NCBI RefSeq assembly: GCF_005048265.1
Contig: NZ_SUNH01000017.1
Coordinates: forward strand, 1 to 64,000
DNA: 64,000 nucleotides
Origin: Paracoccus hibiscisoli
GTDB taxonomy: Bacteria; Pseudomonadota; Alphaproteobacteria; Rhodobacterales; Rhodobacteraceae
Direction: 5' to 3'
Part shown: one piece after another, positions 7,865 to 16,019 of the stretch
Position numbering within the stretch: the first letter of the stretch is position 1
Layout: each line of letters starts with the position of its first letter
The notes under the pieces: model-generated
Databases searched by the model: none
Told to the model about the DNA's origin: nothing
The model's input: the letters and a program-made list of their open reading frames with translations, nothing else
Made by a program: the position numbers and the translations under genes

Positions 7865-8608
7865 TCAGATAAGGCGCTGGACGTACAGCGCCCGGTCGGT
7901 GTCGTACCAGGTGCGGGAATATTCGACCGCCTGCGCCCCCTGCGCCCAGGACAGGCGCTGGATGAAGGCGGCGGTCGCGCCGGGGCGCGGGGCGAATTCG
8001 GCGGGCGCCCAATCGGGGACGGTGCCCAGGCCCACGCGGTCCTCGGCCCGGGTGATCCACAGCTTCAGCGCGCGTTTATAGGTCAGATACAGCGAATCCT
8101 GGACCATCGCGGGCGGGATCTCTCCGGCGCCCGCATCCAGCCAGATCTCCTCGACGGCGATGGGCGTGTCGTCAAGGAACCGCAGCCGGCGGAACCGCGT
8201 GCCGTGATCCGAACTGCCATAGGCGGGCTGATCCGCATCCTTGGGCAGCAGATCGACCGACAGCAGCCGCGCGCGCGGCAGACCGCCGCCGCCCTGCGCA
8301 TGCTCCAGCCGGAACATGGAATAGACCGCCCGCGTGGGCGCGCCCGCACGGATATAGTTGCCCGACCCCTGCCGCCGCTCCAGCAGGCCTTCGACCTCCA
8401 GCTCGGCCAGGGCCTTGCGCAGGGTGCGCACGGTGGTCGCATGGGCCTCGGCCATCTGGCGTTCGGGGGGCAGCTTCTGGCCGTCGATCAGGCGACCGGC
8501 GGCGATGTCGCGGATCATCATCTCGGTGATCTGCAGGTGGATCGGAAGCGCGTCCGACCGATGTTGCCCCCCCTGCGCCAAAAGATGCCCCCTAAATTGA
8601 TGCACCAT
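7865..8608 (-). CDS. GntR/HutC-family transcriptional regulator
   Basis: A winged-helix DNA-binding domain (about residues 20-85; PIHLQITEMMIRDIAAGRL, KLPPERQMAEAH, LEVEGLLERRQGSGNYI) is followed by a UTRA ligand-binding domain (about 100-245) of the HutC type, which often binds sugars or small acids. It is divergent from the monooxygenase operon, the usual arrangement for a local repressor. The ATG at 8608 lacks a clear ribosome binding site. The in-frame TTG at 8581-8579 has AGGGGG 6 nt upstream and may be the true start, leaving the full DNA-binding domain intact. Confidence 0.9.
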   Translation of the reverse strand: MVHQFRGHLLAQGGQHRSDALPIHLQITEMMIRDIAAGRLIDGQKLPPERQMAEAHATTVRTLRKALAELEVEGLLERRQGSGNYIRAGAPTRAVYSMFRLEHAQGGGGLPRARLLSVDLLPKDADQPAYGSSDHGTRFRRLRFLDDTPIAVEEIWLDAGAGEIPPAMVQDSLYLTYKRALKLWITRAEDRVGLGTVPDWAPAEFAPRPGATAAFIQRLSWAQGAQAVEYSRTWYDTDRALYVQRLI

Positions 8609-8621
8609 TGATTTACATCAA
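8597..8621. promoter_or_regulatory. Candidate operator between gntR and the monooxygenase operon
   Basis: TTGATG and CATCAA form an inverted repeat with a 13-bp spacer in the AT-richest part of the divergent region, about 50 bp upstream of the monooxygenase start. It overlaps the annotated 5' end of the GntR gene, which is compatible with the downstream TTG start. It fits an operator for the adjacent HutC-type regulator, but no consensus can be proved. Confidence 0.45.
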
Positions 8622-8669
8622 GGACAGGGCTAAGCAAAGGGAAATCGGACGTCATCCCGGGAGGAAACC

Positions 8670-9824
8670 ATGACCGTCGTTCCCGTCACCTCAGCCGATC
8701 TGGACGCCGTCGAGGTCGCCTGGTTCTCGGCGCTGTGCTCCGACGATTACCGCCATCTGGGCGTGCCGGACGGGTCGCTGCGCTCATCCTGGGCGCATTG
8801 CTCGGACATCGTGCGCACGGCGGAACAGCAGGGATTCGGCAACATCCTGTGCCCGTCCAGCTATCAGGTCGGCCAGGACACGCTGTCCTTCGTCGCGGGC
8901 TGCGCGCCGATCACCGACCGCATCAACCTGCTGGCCGCCGTCCGCTGCGGAGAGATGCAGCCGATCATGCTGGCCCGCACCATCGCCACGCTGGATCACA
9001 TGCTGGAGGGCCGCCTGACGGTCAACATCATCTCCAGCGACTTTCCCGGCCAGCAGGAGCCCAGCCCCTTCCGCTATCAGCGGTCGCGCGAGGTGGTCGA
9101 GATCCTGAAACAGGCCTGGACCCAGGACGAAATCAACTATCAGGGTCAGGTCTATGATTTCAGCGGCCTGACCACCGACCCGGTGCGCCCCTATCAGTCG
9201 GGCGGGCCGATGCTGTATTTCGGCGGCTATTCCCCCGATGCGCTGGACCTGTGCGGCCAGCATTGCGATGTCTATCTGATGTGGCCCGAAAAGACCGAGG
9301 ACATCGCCGACCGGATGCGCGCCGCCCATGCCGCGGCCCAGAAATACGGCCGCACCTTGGATTACGGCTTTCGCGCCCATGTGATCGTCCGCGACACCGA
9401 GGCCGAGGCCCGCGAATACGCCCGCGACCTGGTCAGCCAGCTGGATGACGAACAGGGCCGCGCGATCCGCGAACGGGCGCTGGATGCAGGCTCTCTCGGC
9501 GTCAGCCGGCAGGCGCGCAACCGCGAGCTGGCCGATCTGGAGGGCTATATCGAGCCCAACCTGTGGACCGGCGTGGGCCGGGCGCGGTCGGGCTGCGGCG
9601 CGGCCATCGTCGGATCGACCGATCAGGTCCTGACCAAGCTGGAGGAGCTGCGCCGCATGGGCATCCGCGCCTTCATCCTGTCGGGCTATCCCCACGAGGA
9701 CGAGGCCTGCCATTTCGGCAGCCGCGTCCTGCCGCAGATGAACACCTGCCAGTTGAACCGTGTCCAGGGCCGCGTGCCCGACACCACCCCCGCAACGCCC
9801 CTGGGCACCGGCGAAAGGCGCTGA
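8670..9824 (+). CDS. FMNH2-dependent SsuD-like alkane/sugar sulfonate monooxygenase
   Basis: A 384-residue luciferase-like (LLM) flavin monooxygenase of the SsuD group. Residues matching the SsuD active site are visible: W205 in YLMWPEKTE, R235 and H237 in YGFRAHVIVRD, R306 in GVGRARSG, and Y340/H342 in ILSGYPHEDEA. In SsuD the equivalents of R235, H237, R306 and Y340 (R226, H228, R297, Y331) serve catalysis and sulfonate binding. GGGAGGAAACC precedes the ATG. The gene heads a plus-strand operon with an aldo/keto reductase and a flavin reductase, the same trio as SmoC-SmoB-SmoA of sulfoquinovose breakdown. The reaction should give sulfite plus an aldehyde. The exact substrate is inferred, not proved. 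Confidence 0.88.
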   Translation: MTVVPVTSADLDAVEVAWFSALCSDDYRHLGVPDGSLRSSWAHCSDIVRTAEQQGFGNILCPSSYQVGQDTLSFVAGCAPITDRINLLAAVRCGEMQPIMLARTIATLDHMLEGRLTVNIISSDFPGQQEPSPFRYQRSREVVEILKQAWTQDEINYQGQVYDFSGLTTDPVRPYQSGGPMLYFGGYSPDALDLCGQHCDVYLMWPEKTEDIADRMRAAHAAAQKYGRTLDYGFRAHVIVRDTEAEAREYARDLVSQLDDEQGRAIRERALDAGSLGVSRQARNRELADLEGYIEPNLWTGVGRARSGCGAAIVGSTDQVLTKLEELRRMGIRAFILSGYPHEDEACHFGSRVLPQMNTCQLNRVQGRVPDTTPATPLGTGERR

Positions 9825-9825
9825 G

Positions 9826-10716
9826 ATGAACCGTGTGACGCTGAACAACGACGTATCGCTGTCGCGGCTGGTCTATGGCATGTGGCGGATCGGCGACGAC
9901 GCCGATACCAGCCCCGCCCATGTCCAGGCCAAGATCGAGGCCTGCCTGGCCCAGGGCATCACCACGATGGACCAGGCCGACATTTATGGCGCCTATACCG
10001 CCGAAGGCATCATGGGCGCCGCCCTGCGCGCCAGCCCCGGCCTGCGCGACCGGATCGAGATCGTCACGAAATGCGACATCATCGCGCCGATCGGCAAATA
10101 CGCCGACGCCGCCTGCAAGCATTACGATACCTCGGGCGACCACATCCGCGCGTCGGTCGACAATTCGCTGCGCGACATGGGCACCGACCGGATCGACCTG
10201 CTGCTGATCCACCGCCCCGATCCGCTGATGGACCCCGATGACACGGGCGCGGCGCTGGACGCGCTGGTCGCGTCGGGCAAGGTCCGCGCGGTGGGCGTGT
10301 CGAATTTCCGCCCCTGGGACGTCGAGCTGCTGCAGGCGTCGATGCAGACCAAGCTGGCCACCAACCAGATCGAGATCTCGCTGGCGGCGCCCGCGCCCTT
10401 CACCAATGGCGATCTGGCGTTCCATCAGCGCCGCCGCGACCCGGTCATGGCCTGGTCGCCCCTGGGCGGCGGCAGCCTGATGACCGGTCACGGCCCCGTT
10501 GCGGCCGAACTGGACGCGCTGGCCGCCGAATTCGGCGTGGACCGGGCGGCGGTGGCCGTTGCGTTCCTGTTGCGTCACCCGGCGACCATCATGCCGGTCC
10601 TGGGCACCAATTCGCTTGCGCGGATCGCGCGGATCGCGGATGCCGGAACGGTCGGGCTGGACCGCGTGCAGTGGTTCCGCCTTTACCAAGCAGCCCTTGG
10701 GCAAGAGGTGCCATGA
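9826..10716 (+). CDS. Aldo/keto reductase (YdhF/SmoB-like)
   Basis: A 296-residue (beta/alpha)8 NADPH-dependent reductase resembling E. coli YdhF. It has the AKR tetrad candidates Asp and Tyr in DQADIYGAY, Lys in VTKCDI and His in LLIHRPDPL, followed by GVSNF. The start is the ATG 1 bp after the monooxygenase stop, with AAAGG upstream. An earlier in-frame codon would lie inside the monooxygenase gene. In the sulfoquinovose monooxygenase route the matching enzyme reduces 6-oxo-glucose to glucose. Here it would likewise detoxify or use the aldehyde left after desulfonation. Confidence 0.88.
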   Translation: MNRVTLNNDVSLSRLVYGMWRIGDDADTSPAHVQAKIEACLAQGITTMDQADIYGAYTAEGIMGAALRASPGLRDRIEIVTKCDIIAPIGKYADAACKHYDTSGDHIRASVDNSLRDMGTDRIDLLLIHRPDPLMDPDDTGAALDALVASGKVRAVGVSNFRPWDVELLQASMQTKLATNQIEISLAAPAPFTNGDLAFHQRRRDPVMAWSPLGGGSLMTGHGPVAAELDALAAEFGVDRAAVAVAFLLRHPATIMPVLGTNSLARIARIADAGTVGLDRVQWFRLYQAALGQEVP

Positions 10717-11219
10717 CGCGTCCGATCCCGCACAGTTTCGTCCCCGATGCGCAGAACGGGCGGCTGCTGCGCGACGCCTTTGGCCGCTTCGCCACCGGCG
10801 TCACCGTGGTCACCGCAGCCAGCGATGATGGCTGCGCGGCGATGACCGCCAACAGCTTTTCGTCGATCTCGATGGACCCGCCGCTGGTGATGTGGGCGCC
10901 CGCCCGCGCCAGTTCCCGGTTTCCGATGTTCGCAAAGGCCGCGCATTTCGCGGTCCATGTGCTGGCCGCCGACCAGGCCGACCTGGCCTGGACCGTGGCA
11001 CGCAACCGCAACGCCCTGGACGAGGCCGGGCTGGTCGCGAACCCCGAAGGCGTGCCGGTCTTGGACCGCTGCCTGGCGCGGTTCGATTGCGGCCTGTTCG
11101 CCATGCACGAGGCGGGCGACCACATGATCGTCGTCGGGCGCGTCCTGCGCGCCCAGATCACCGAAGGCGAGCCGCTGGCCTTCTTCGGCGGCCAGATCGC
11201 GGGGATCGCGCGCGGCTGA
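10713..11219 (+). CDS. NAD(P)H:flavin reductase, partner of the monooxygenase
   Basis: A 168-residue protein of the flavin reductase-like split-barrel family (RDAFGRFATGVTVVTA, ANSFSSISMDPPLVMW, and the C-terminal PLAFFGGQ). Its ATG overlaps the aldo/keto reductase stop as ATGA, so the two are translationally coupled. It should supply free FMNH2 to the SsuD-like monooxygenase, since two-component luciferase-family sulfonatases need such a reductase. The length is normal for the family. Confidence 0.9.
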   Translation: MTRPIPHSFVPDAQNGRLLRDAFGRFATGVTVVTAASDDGCAAMTANSFSSISMDPPLVMWAPARASSRFPMFAKAAHFAVHVLAADQADLAWTVARNRNALDEAGLVANPEGVPVLDRCLARFDCGLFAMHEAGDHMIVVGRVLRAQITEGEPLAFFGGQIAGIARG

Positions 11220-11232
11220 GGGCACGACACAA

Positions 11233-11266
11233 GGCGCGGCCCGTCCGGGGGAGGATTGGCCGCGCC
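11233..11266 (+). promoter_or_regulatory. Intercistronic hairpin before the TRAP genes
   Basis: GGCGCGGCC and GGCCGCGCC form a 9-bp perfect stem with a 16-nt loop in the 73-bp gap between the flavin reductase and the TRAP genes. There is no T-run, so it may tune the level of the downstream message or protect a processed end rather than terminate fully. Confidence 0.4.
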
Positions 11267-11292
11267 CTAGAAACGGGGGGAGGAACCATCCG

Positions 11293-11886
11293 ATGAGCCT
11301 GCTGAGGGGCCTGATCCGGCCGCTGTCCTGGATCAACGAACGCCTGCTGCGCGCGGGCCGCGCGGTGGGGATCCTGGCCATCGGGGTGATGGTCGCGGTC
11401 ACCATTGCGCAGGTCGTCGCGCGGTACGGCCTGAACAGCGCGCTGGCCTGGCCGGACGAGGCCGCACGCTTCTGCATGCTGTGGATGACCGGGCTGATGG
11501 CGCCGACCGCGTTCCGGCGCGGCGGATTCGTGGCCATCGACTTTGTCCCGACGCTGCTGCCCGCGACGCTGGCGCGGCTGCTGAACCTGATGCTGCTGTC
11601 GGTGTCGCTGCTGGTGATGATCGTCGCCGTCCAGATCGGCTGGCGCGAGGTCGTGGGCCTGGGCGGGCGGTTCGCCAGTGCGTCGCTGTTCATCCCCACC
11701 TCCTGGGGTCTGGACAGCTGGTACCGGGTGCCGCGGTCCTGGATGATGGCGTCGATTCCGACCGGACTGGTGCTGCTGATCGCGGTGAACGTGGAACTGA
11801 TCCTGCGCACGCTGGCCGATCTGGCGGGCACGCGCGACCTGCCCCCGATCGAGGGGCTGGACCCAGCCCTGAGGGGGGCCGAATGA
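11293..11886 (+). CDS. TRAP transporter small permease (DctQ family)
   Basis: A 197-residue membrane protein with four predicted helices and the DctQ landmarks RYGLNSALAWPDEAARFCMLWM and AFRRGGFVAIDF. A GGGGAGGA site lies upstream, somewhat far from the ATG. The large permease start overlaps its stop (ATGATG). TRAP carriers import organic anions with the sodium gradient and a periplasmic binding protein. Those for isethionate show that sulfonates can be TRAP substrates, which fits the desulfonation genes just upstream. Confidence 0.92.
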   Translation: MSLLRGLIRPLSWINERLLRAGRAVGILAIGVMVAVTIAQVVARYGLNSALAWPDEAARFCMLWMTGLMAPTAFRRGGFVAIDFVPTLLPATLARLLNLMLLSVSLLVMIVAVQIGWREVVGLGGRFASASLFIPTSWGLDSWYRVPRSWMMASIPTGLVLLIAVNVELILRTLADLAGTRDLPPIEGLDPALRGAE

Positions 11887-13175
11887 TGCTGATCTGGTTC
11901 CTGCCGCTGTTTCTGGTGTTCCTGCTGATCGGCCTGCCGGTGGTCTTCGGCATGCTGGCCGCCCCCGGCATCCTGTTATGGCTGAACGGGCAGGAGCGTG
12001 ACCTGACGCTGCTGTATCGCAACCTCTATAACGGCATCGACAGCTTCCCGCTGATGGCGATCCCCTTCTTCATGCTGGCGGGCGAATTGATGAACCGGGG
12101 CGGCATCACGCTGCGCCTGGTGGAATTCGCGCAGGCGCTGATGGGGCATTTCCGCGGCGGGCTGGCGCATGTGAACATCCTGTCGTCGATGCTGTTCGCG
12201 GGCCTGTCGGGGTCGGCGGTGGCCGATACCTCGGCGCTTGGGTCGATGCTGATCCCGGCGATGGAAAAGCAGGGCTATACCCGCCGCTTTGCCGCCGCGA
12301 TCACGGCGGCCAGCTCGGTCATCGGGCCGATCATCCCGCCCTCGGGGATCATGATCATCTATGCCTATGTGATGGGCGAAAGCGTGGCGGCGCTGTTCCT
12401 GGCGGGCATCGTGCCGGGCATCCTGGTCGGCGTGGGCCTGATGCTGGTCGTCAAGCTGATGGCCGACAAATACGACTTTCCCATCGCCTCGCGCCGCCAG
12501 AGCTGGCCCGAGCGCGGCCAGGCCAGCCTCAAGGCGTTCTTTCCGCTGATGACCCCGGTCATCATCCTGGGCGGCATCCTGGGCGGCGTCTTCACACCGA
12601 CCGAGGCCGCCGCCGTGGCCGTCCTCTATGCGCTGGTCATCAGCCTGTTCGTGCTGCGCACCATGAGCATCTCGGAGCTGCCCGACGTGCTGGGCCGCGC
12701 GGCGCTGACCTCGGCGGTGGTGCTGCTGCTGGTCGGGGCGGCGATGTCGTTCAAGACCGTCGTATCCCTGTCACAGACACCGCAGATGATGGCGGACTGG
12801 ATCCTGACCCTGACGGCGAACCCGCTCTTGCTGCTGCTGATGATCAACATCCTGCTGTTCGTCGTGGGCATGTTCCTGGATGCCGGCCCCGCGATCATCA
12901 TCCTGGCGCCGATCCTGGGGCCGGTCTTTACCGGCATGGGCGTCGACAGCGTGCATTTCGCCATCATCATGTGCGTGAACCTGACCGTCGGTCTGGCCAC
13001 GCCACCCATGGGGCTGGTGCTGTTCGTGGCCGCCGCGGTATCGGGCGAAAAGGTCATGACCATCGCCCGCGCCATCCTGCCGTTCCTGGCGGTCGAGGTC
13101 TTCGTGATCTTCCTGATCACCTATTTCCCCGCCATTTCCATGACGATCCCGCGCCTGACGGGTTTCGCGAACTGA
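11883..13175 (+). CDS. TRAP transporter large permease (DctM family)
   Basis: A 430-residue protein of about 12 membrane segments, the usual DctM length. Conserved stretches are FMLAGELMNRGGI, LSGSAVADTSALGSMLIP, GPIIPPSGIMIIYA and GVFTPTEAAAVAV. The first of two adjacent ATGs overlaps the small permease stop. It forms the transport channel of the TRAP system with the DctQ-type protein and receives substrate from the binding protein encoded 20 bp downstream. Confidence 0.95.
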   Translation: MMLIWFLPLFLVFLLIGLPVVFGMLAAPGILLWLNGQERDLTLLYRNLYNGIDSFPLMAIPFFMLAGELMNRGGITLRLVEFAQALMGHFRGGLAHVNILSSMLFAGLSGSAVADTSALGSMLIPAMEKQGYTRRFAAAITAASSVIGPIIPPSGIMIIYAYVMGESVAALFLAGIVPGILVGVGLMLVVKLMADKYDFPIASRRQSWPERGQASLKAFFPLMTPVIILGGILGGVFTPTEAAAVAVLYALVISLFVLRTMSISELPDVLGRAALTSAVVLLLVGAAMSFKTVVSLSQTPQMMADWILTLTANPLLLLLMINILLFVVGMFLDAGPAIIILAPILGPVFTGMGVDSVHFAIIMCVNLTVGLATPPMGLVLFVAAAVSGEKVMTIARAILPFLAVEVFVIFLITYFPAISMTIPRLTGFAN

Positions 13176-13195
13176 CCACCAAGGGAGGACTGACA

Positions 13196-14242
13196 ATGCT
13201 GAAGACCACTCTGGCCCTGACCGCCGCACTGGCGCTGGCCACCCCGGCGATGGCGCAGGAATACACCCTGCGCGCAGTCGCCAATTCGAACGAGAACGAC
13301 GAGGATTTCGACGGCCTGCAGGTCTTCAAGTCCCATGTCGAGGCCGCCTCGAACGGCGCCATCGCGGTCGAGATCTTCATGGGCACGCAGCTGTGCTCGA
13401 ACGGGACGGAATGCCTGCAGGGCGTGGCCGACGGCTCGATCGACGTCTATATCTCGACGCTGGACGGGGCGGCGGGGCTGTTCCCGTATTTCCAGGTGCT
13501 GGACCTGCCCTATATCATGGCCGACGACCGGGTGGCCGAACGCGTCCTGTCGGGCGATTTCATGCGCGACCTGCGCGACCGCGCCCTGGCCGACAGCGGC
13601 GACACGCTGCGCCTGATGACCATCGGCAATACCGGCGGCTGGCGCAATTTCGCCAACACGCAGCGCCGCGTGCAGACCCCCGCCGACCTGCAGGGCCTCA
13701 AGCTGCGCACCGTGGTGGCCGACCTGCCGCAGGAGCTGGCCCGCGCGATGGGCGCATCGCCCACCCCGATTCCCTGGCCCGAGCTGTTCACCTCGCTGCA
13801 GACCAACGTGGTAGAGGGCACCGCGAACGGCATCACCGACATCATGTCGATGCGCTTCCCCGAGGCGGGTCTGCGCCATCTGACGCTGGACGGGCATGCC
13901 TATATGGGCGCCTATTGGTGGATGTCGAACGACAGCTTTACCGCCATGCCCGAGGACATGCGCCGCATCGTCGTCGACGGCTTCTATCAACTGCAGCAGG
14001 CGACTTTTGCCTCGCCCAAGCGCAAGTCCATCGCGGCCTATGAGGAATTCGCGGCCGCCGGCGGCGAGGTCTATGTCCCCACCCCCGAGGAAAAGGCCGC
14101 CTTCACCGAGGCCGCCGCCCCGGTCTATGAGTGGTTCACCGCCAGCGTGGACGGCGGCGACGAGATCCTGGCCCAGTTCCGCGAGGCCGTGGCCCAGGCC
14201 GAGACCGAGCTGGCCGCCGAACGCGACCGCGACATCCGCTGA
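13196..14242 (+). CDS. TRAP transporter substrate-binding protein (DctP family)
   Basis: A 348-residue secreted protein with a signal peptide ending TPAMA|QE (about residue 20) and a DctP fold. GLKLRTV carries the arginine that usually holds the substrate's acid group, and NVVEGTANGITDIMS is a typical hinge region. AAGGGAGG lies upstream of the ATG. As the last TRAP gene it defines ligand specificity. From the neighbours a sulfonated sugar or other sulfonate is likely, but the sequence alone does not say which. Confidence 0.93.
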   Translation: MLKTTLALTAALALATPAMAQEYTLRAVANSNENDEDFDGLQVFKSHVEAASNGAIAVEIFMGTQLCSNGTECLQGVADGSIDVYISTLDGAAGLFPYFQVLDLPYIMADDRVAERVLSGDFMRDLRDRALADSGDTLRLMTIGNTGGWRNFANTQRRVQTPADLQGLKLRTVVADLPQELARAMGASPTPIPWPELFTSLQTNVVEGTANGITDIMSMRFPEAGLRHLTLDGHAYMGAYWWMSNDSFTAMPEDMRRIVVDGFYQLQQATFASPKRKSIAAYEEFAAAGGEVYVPTPEEKAAFTEAAAPVYEWFTASVDGGDEILAQFREAVAQAETELAAERDRDIR

Positions 14243-14249
14243 CCCCAGT

Positions 14250-14271
14250 GGCGGGGGCCGCGGCCCCCGCC
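14250..14271. terminator. Perfect 22-bp GC palindrome after the TRAP binding-protein gene
   Basis: GGCGGGGGCCG-CGGCCCCCGCC lies 8 bp beyond the stop codon, with no T-run. It probably reduces read-through into the YeiH-like gene, or stabilises the abundant binding-protein message as commonly seen after such genes. Confidence 0.55.
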
Positions 14272-14344
14272 CCATCCCCGCCCCTTCGCGGGCGTGACGT
14301 CCGGCCCTGCCTGATCGCGGGCCCCATCCCCGGAACCCTGCCCC

Positions 14345-15352
14345 ATGCCGATCCGCCTTCCGTCACTGCCCGAACGCCTGCGCGTTCTGGCCCCCGGCCT
14401 GATGCTGGCCGTCACCGTCGCCATGGCGGCCCAGTTCCTGTCCACGCATTACGGCGCGCCGGTCATGCTGATGGCGATCCTGCTGGGCATGCCGCTGCAT
14501 TTCCTGGCCGAGGATGATCGCGCCGGTCCCGGCATCGACTTTGCCGCGCGCGGATTGCTGCGCGCGGGGGTGGCGCTGCTGGGGTTGCGGGTGTCGCTGG
14601 ACATGGTGGCGGCGATCGGCTGGCCCTTTGTCGCGCTGATCGCGGCATCCATCGCGGCGGTGATCCTGGGGTCCATCGCGCTGGCACGGCGGGTGGGACA
14701 GGACCGCGCCTTTGCGATGCTGACTGGCGGATCGGTCGCCATCTGCGGCGCGTCGGCCGCCATGGCGATATCCTCGGTCCTGCCGCAGCGAGAGCGGTCC
14801 GAGCGTGACCTGTCCTTCACCGTCATCACCGTCACGGCCCTGTCGACGGTGGCGATGATCCTCTATCCGATGCTGGCGGCGGGGCTGGGGCTGGACGCGC
14901 ATCAGACCGGGCTGTTCCTGGGCGGCACCATCCATGACGTGGCCCAGGTCGTGGGCGCGGGCTATTCCGTGTCCGAGGGCACAGGCGACATCGCCACCGT
15001 GGTCAAGCTGATCCGCGTCACCCTGCTGGCGCCCGTGGTGCTGATCGCGGCGCTGGTTCTGAGCCGGACCAGCCCGGCAACCGGCCCGCGCCCGCCCCTG
15101 CTGCCGGGATTCGTGCTGGCCTTTCTGGTGCTGGCTGCGGCCAATTCCGCGCATCTGGTCCCCGCGACGGTGGTCGAGGGCGCCTCGGTCCTGTCCCGCG
15201 CGCTGCTTGTCGCGGCGGTCGCGGCGGTCGGCATGAAGACCGCGCTGGCCCGTCTGGCCCAGGTCGGCCCGGCGGCCATCGTCATGCTGCTGGTGCAGAC
15301 GGCGGCCCTTGCGGCGCTGATCGGGGTGCCGCTGGTCCTGGGGCTGGTCTGA
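14345..15352 (+). CDS. YeiH-family (UPF0324) putative sulfate/sulfite exporter
   Basis: A 335-residue membrane protein with about ten helices and the UPF0324 signatures GIDFAARGLLRAGVALLGLR, GGSVAICGASAAMA, and FLGGTIHDVAQVVGAGYSVS. The family is usually called putative sulfate exporter; biochemical proof is thin. Its position after a desulfonation operon and a TRAP transporter suggests that it disposes of the sulfite or sulfate released from the imported sulfonate. It is separated from the TRAP genes by a palindrome and may have its own expression level. Confidence 0.88.
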   Translation: MPIRLPSLPERLRVLAPGLMLAVTVAMAAQFLSTHYGAPVMLMAILLGMPLHFLAEDDRAGPGIDFAARGLLRAGVALLGLRVSLDMVAAIGWPFVALIAASIAAVILGSIALARRVGQDRAFAMLTGGSVAICGASAAMAISSVLPQRERSERDLSFTVITVTALSTVAMILYPMLAAGLGLDAHQTGLFLGGTIHDVAQVVGAGYSVSEGTGDIATVVKLIRVTLLAPVVLIAALVLSRTSPATGPRPPLLPGFVLAFLVLAAANSAHLVPATVVEGASVLSRALLVAAVAAVGMKTALARLAQVGPAAIVMLLVQTAALAALIGVPLVLGLV

Positions 15353-15361
15353 GCCACGAAA

Positions 15362-15386
15362 AAGGCCGGGCACATGGCCCGGCCTT
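15362..15386. terminator. Bidirectional terminator hairpin
   Basis: AAGGCCGGGC-ACATG-GCCCGGCCTT lies between the plus-strand exporter gene and the minus-strand secreted protein gene. The arms end in AA/TT, giving a short U-run in both directions. Confidence 0.7.
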
Positions 15387-15407
15387 GATCCAACTGCGGG
15401 GGCGCGA

Positions 15408-16019
15408 TCAGCCCTCGTTGCCATCCGTCTCGGCGCCGCCATCGGCGTCGATGCCGGTCTCGCCCTCGGTGGGGGTCGGCAGGACGGCGTCGGACGGGAT
15501 CGTCTCGAACACCGGATCGCTCTCATCGCCCTCGACCGATGCGGTCGGCGTATCTAGCGGAACCTGGTTCTGACCGCTGAAGTTGGTCGAATCCGGCGTC
15601 TCGCTGGTCGGCTCGTCGCCATCTGTGGACGTCGCCGGGTCGACCGTGGCACCAGCCGCCGGTGCGTCCGGCGCAGGTACCGTGGTCGCAGGCTCGACGC
15701 CATCGACCAGAACCAGCGTGCCGTCGGTGTCGCTGAAGATCATCTCGGTCGGCAGGCCGCCGCGCTCGCCGGTCACGATCAGCGTGCCGTCGGCGCGCGT
15801 CACAACGACGTTCTCGTAGCCTTGGGCGGACAGGCTGTCGATGACCTCCTGATCCGTCTCGACGCTGGTCAGCACCGGGAATTCGACGGCGTCCATGGTG
15901 GTCATCTCGGCAGGGGCCTCGGTCGTGGCGGTCTGCGCAAAGGACGCGGTCGCCATCAGGGTGGCCAGAATGGCGGCCTTGCCACCCAGTTTCACGGTTG
16001 CGATCGGATTGCTCGTCAT
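15408..16019 (-). CDS. Secreted acidic protein with PepSY-like segment, unknown function
   Basis: A 203-residue protein with a signal peptide (cut near ATASFA|QT), a compact region at about residues 45-105 reminiscent of a PepSY-type domain (DQEVIDSLSAQGYENVVVTR, GTLIVTGERGG), and a long disordered tail very rich in Asp, Glu, Thr and Pro. The ATG at 16019 has AGGAG 7-8 nt upstream; an earlier in-frame ATG does not. I do not recognise a named family. The acidic tail suggests cation binding or a flexible periplasmic linker. Confidence 0.75.
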   Translation of the reverse strand: MTSNPIATVKLGGKAAILATLMATASFAQTATTEAPAEMTTMDAVEFPVLTSVETDQEVIDSLSAQGYENVVVTRADGTLIVTGERGGLPTEMIFSDTDGTLVLVDGVEPATTVPAPDAPAAGATVDPATSTDGDEPTSETPDSTNFSGQNQVPLDTPTASVEGDESDPVFETIPSDAVLPTPTEGETGIDADGGAETDGNEG

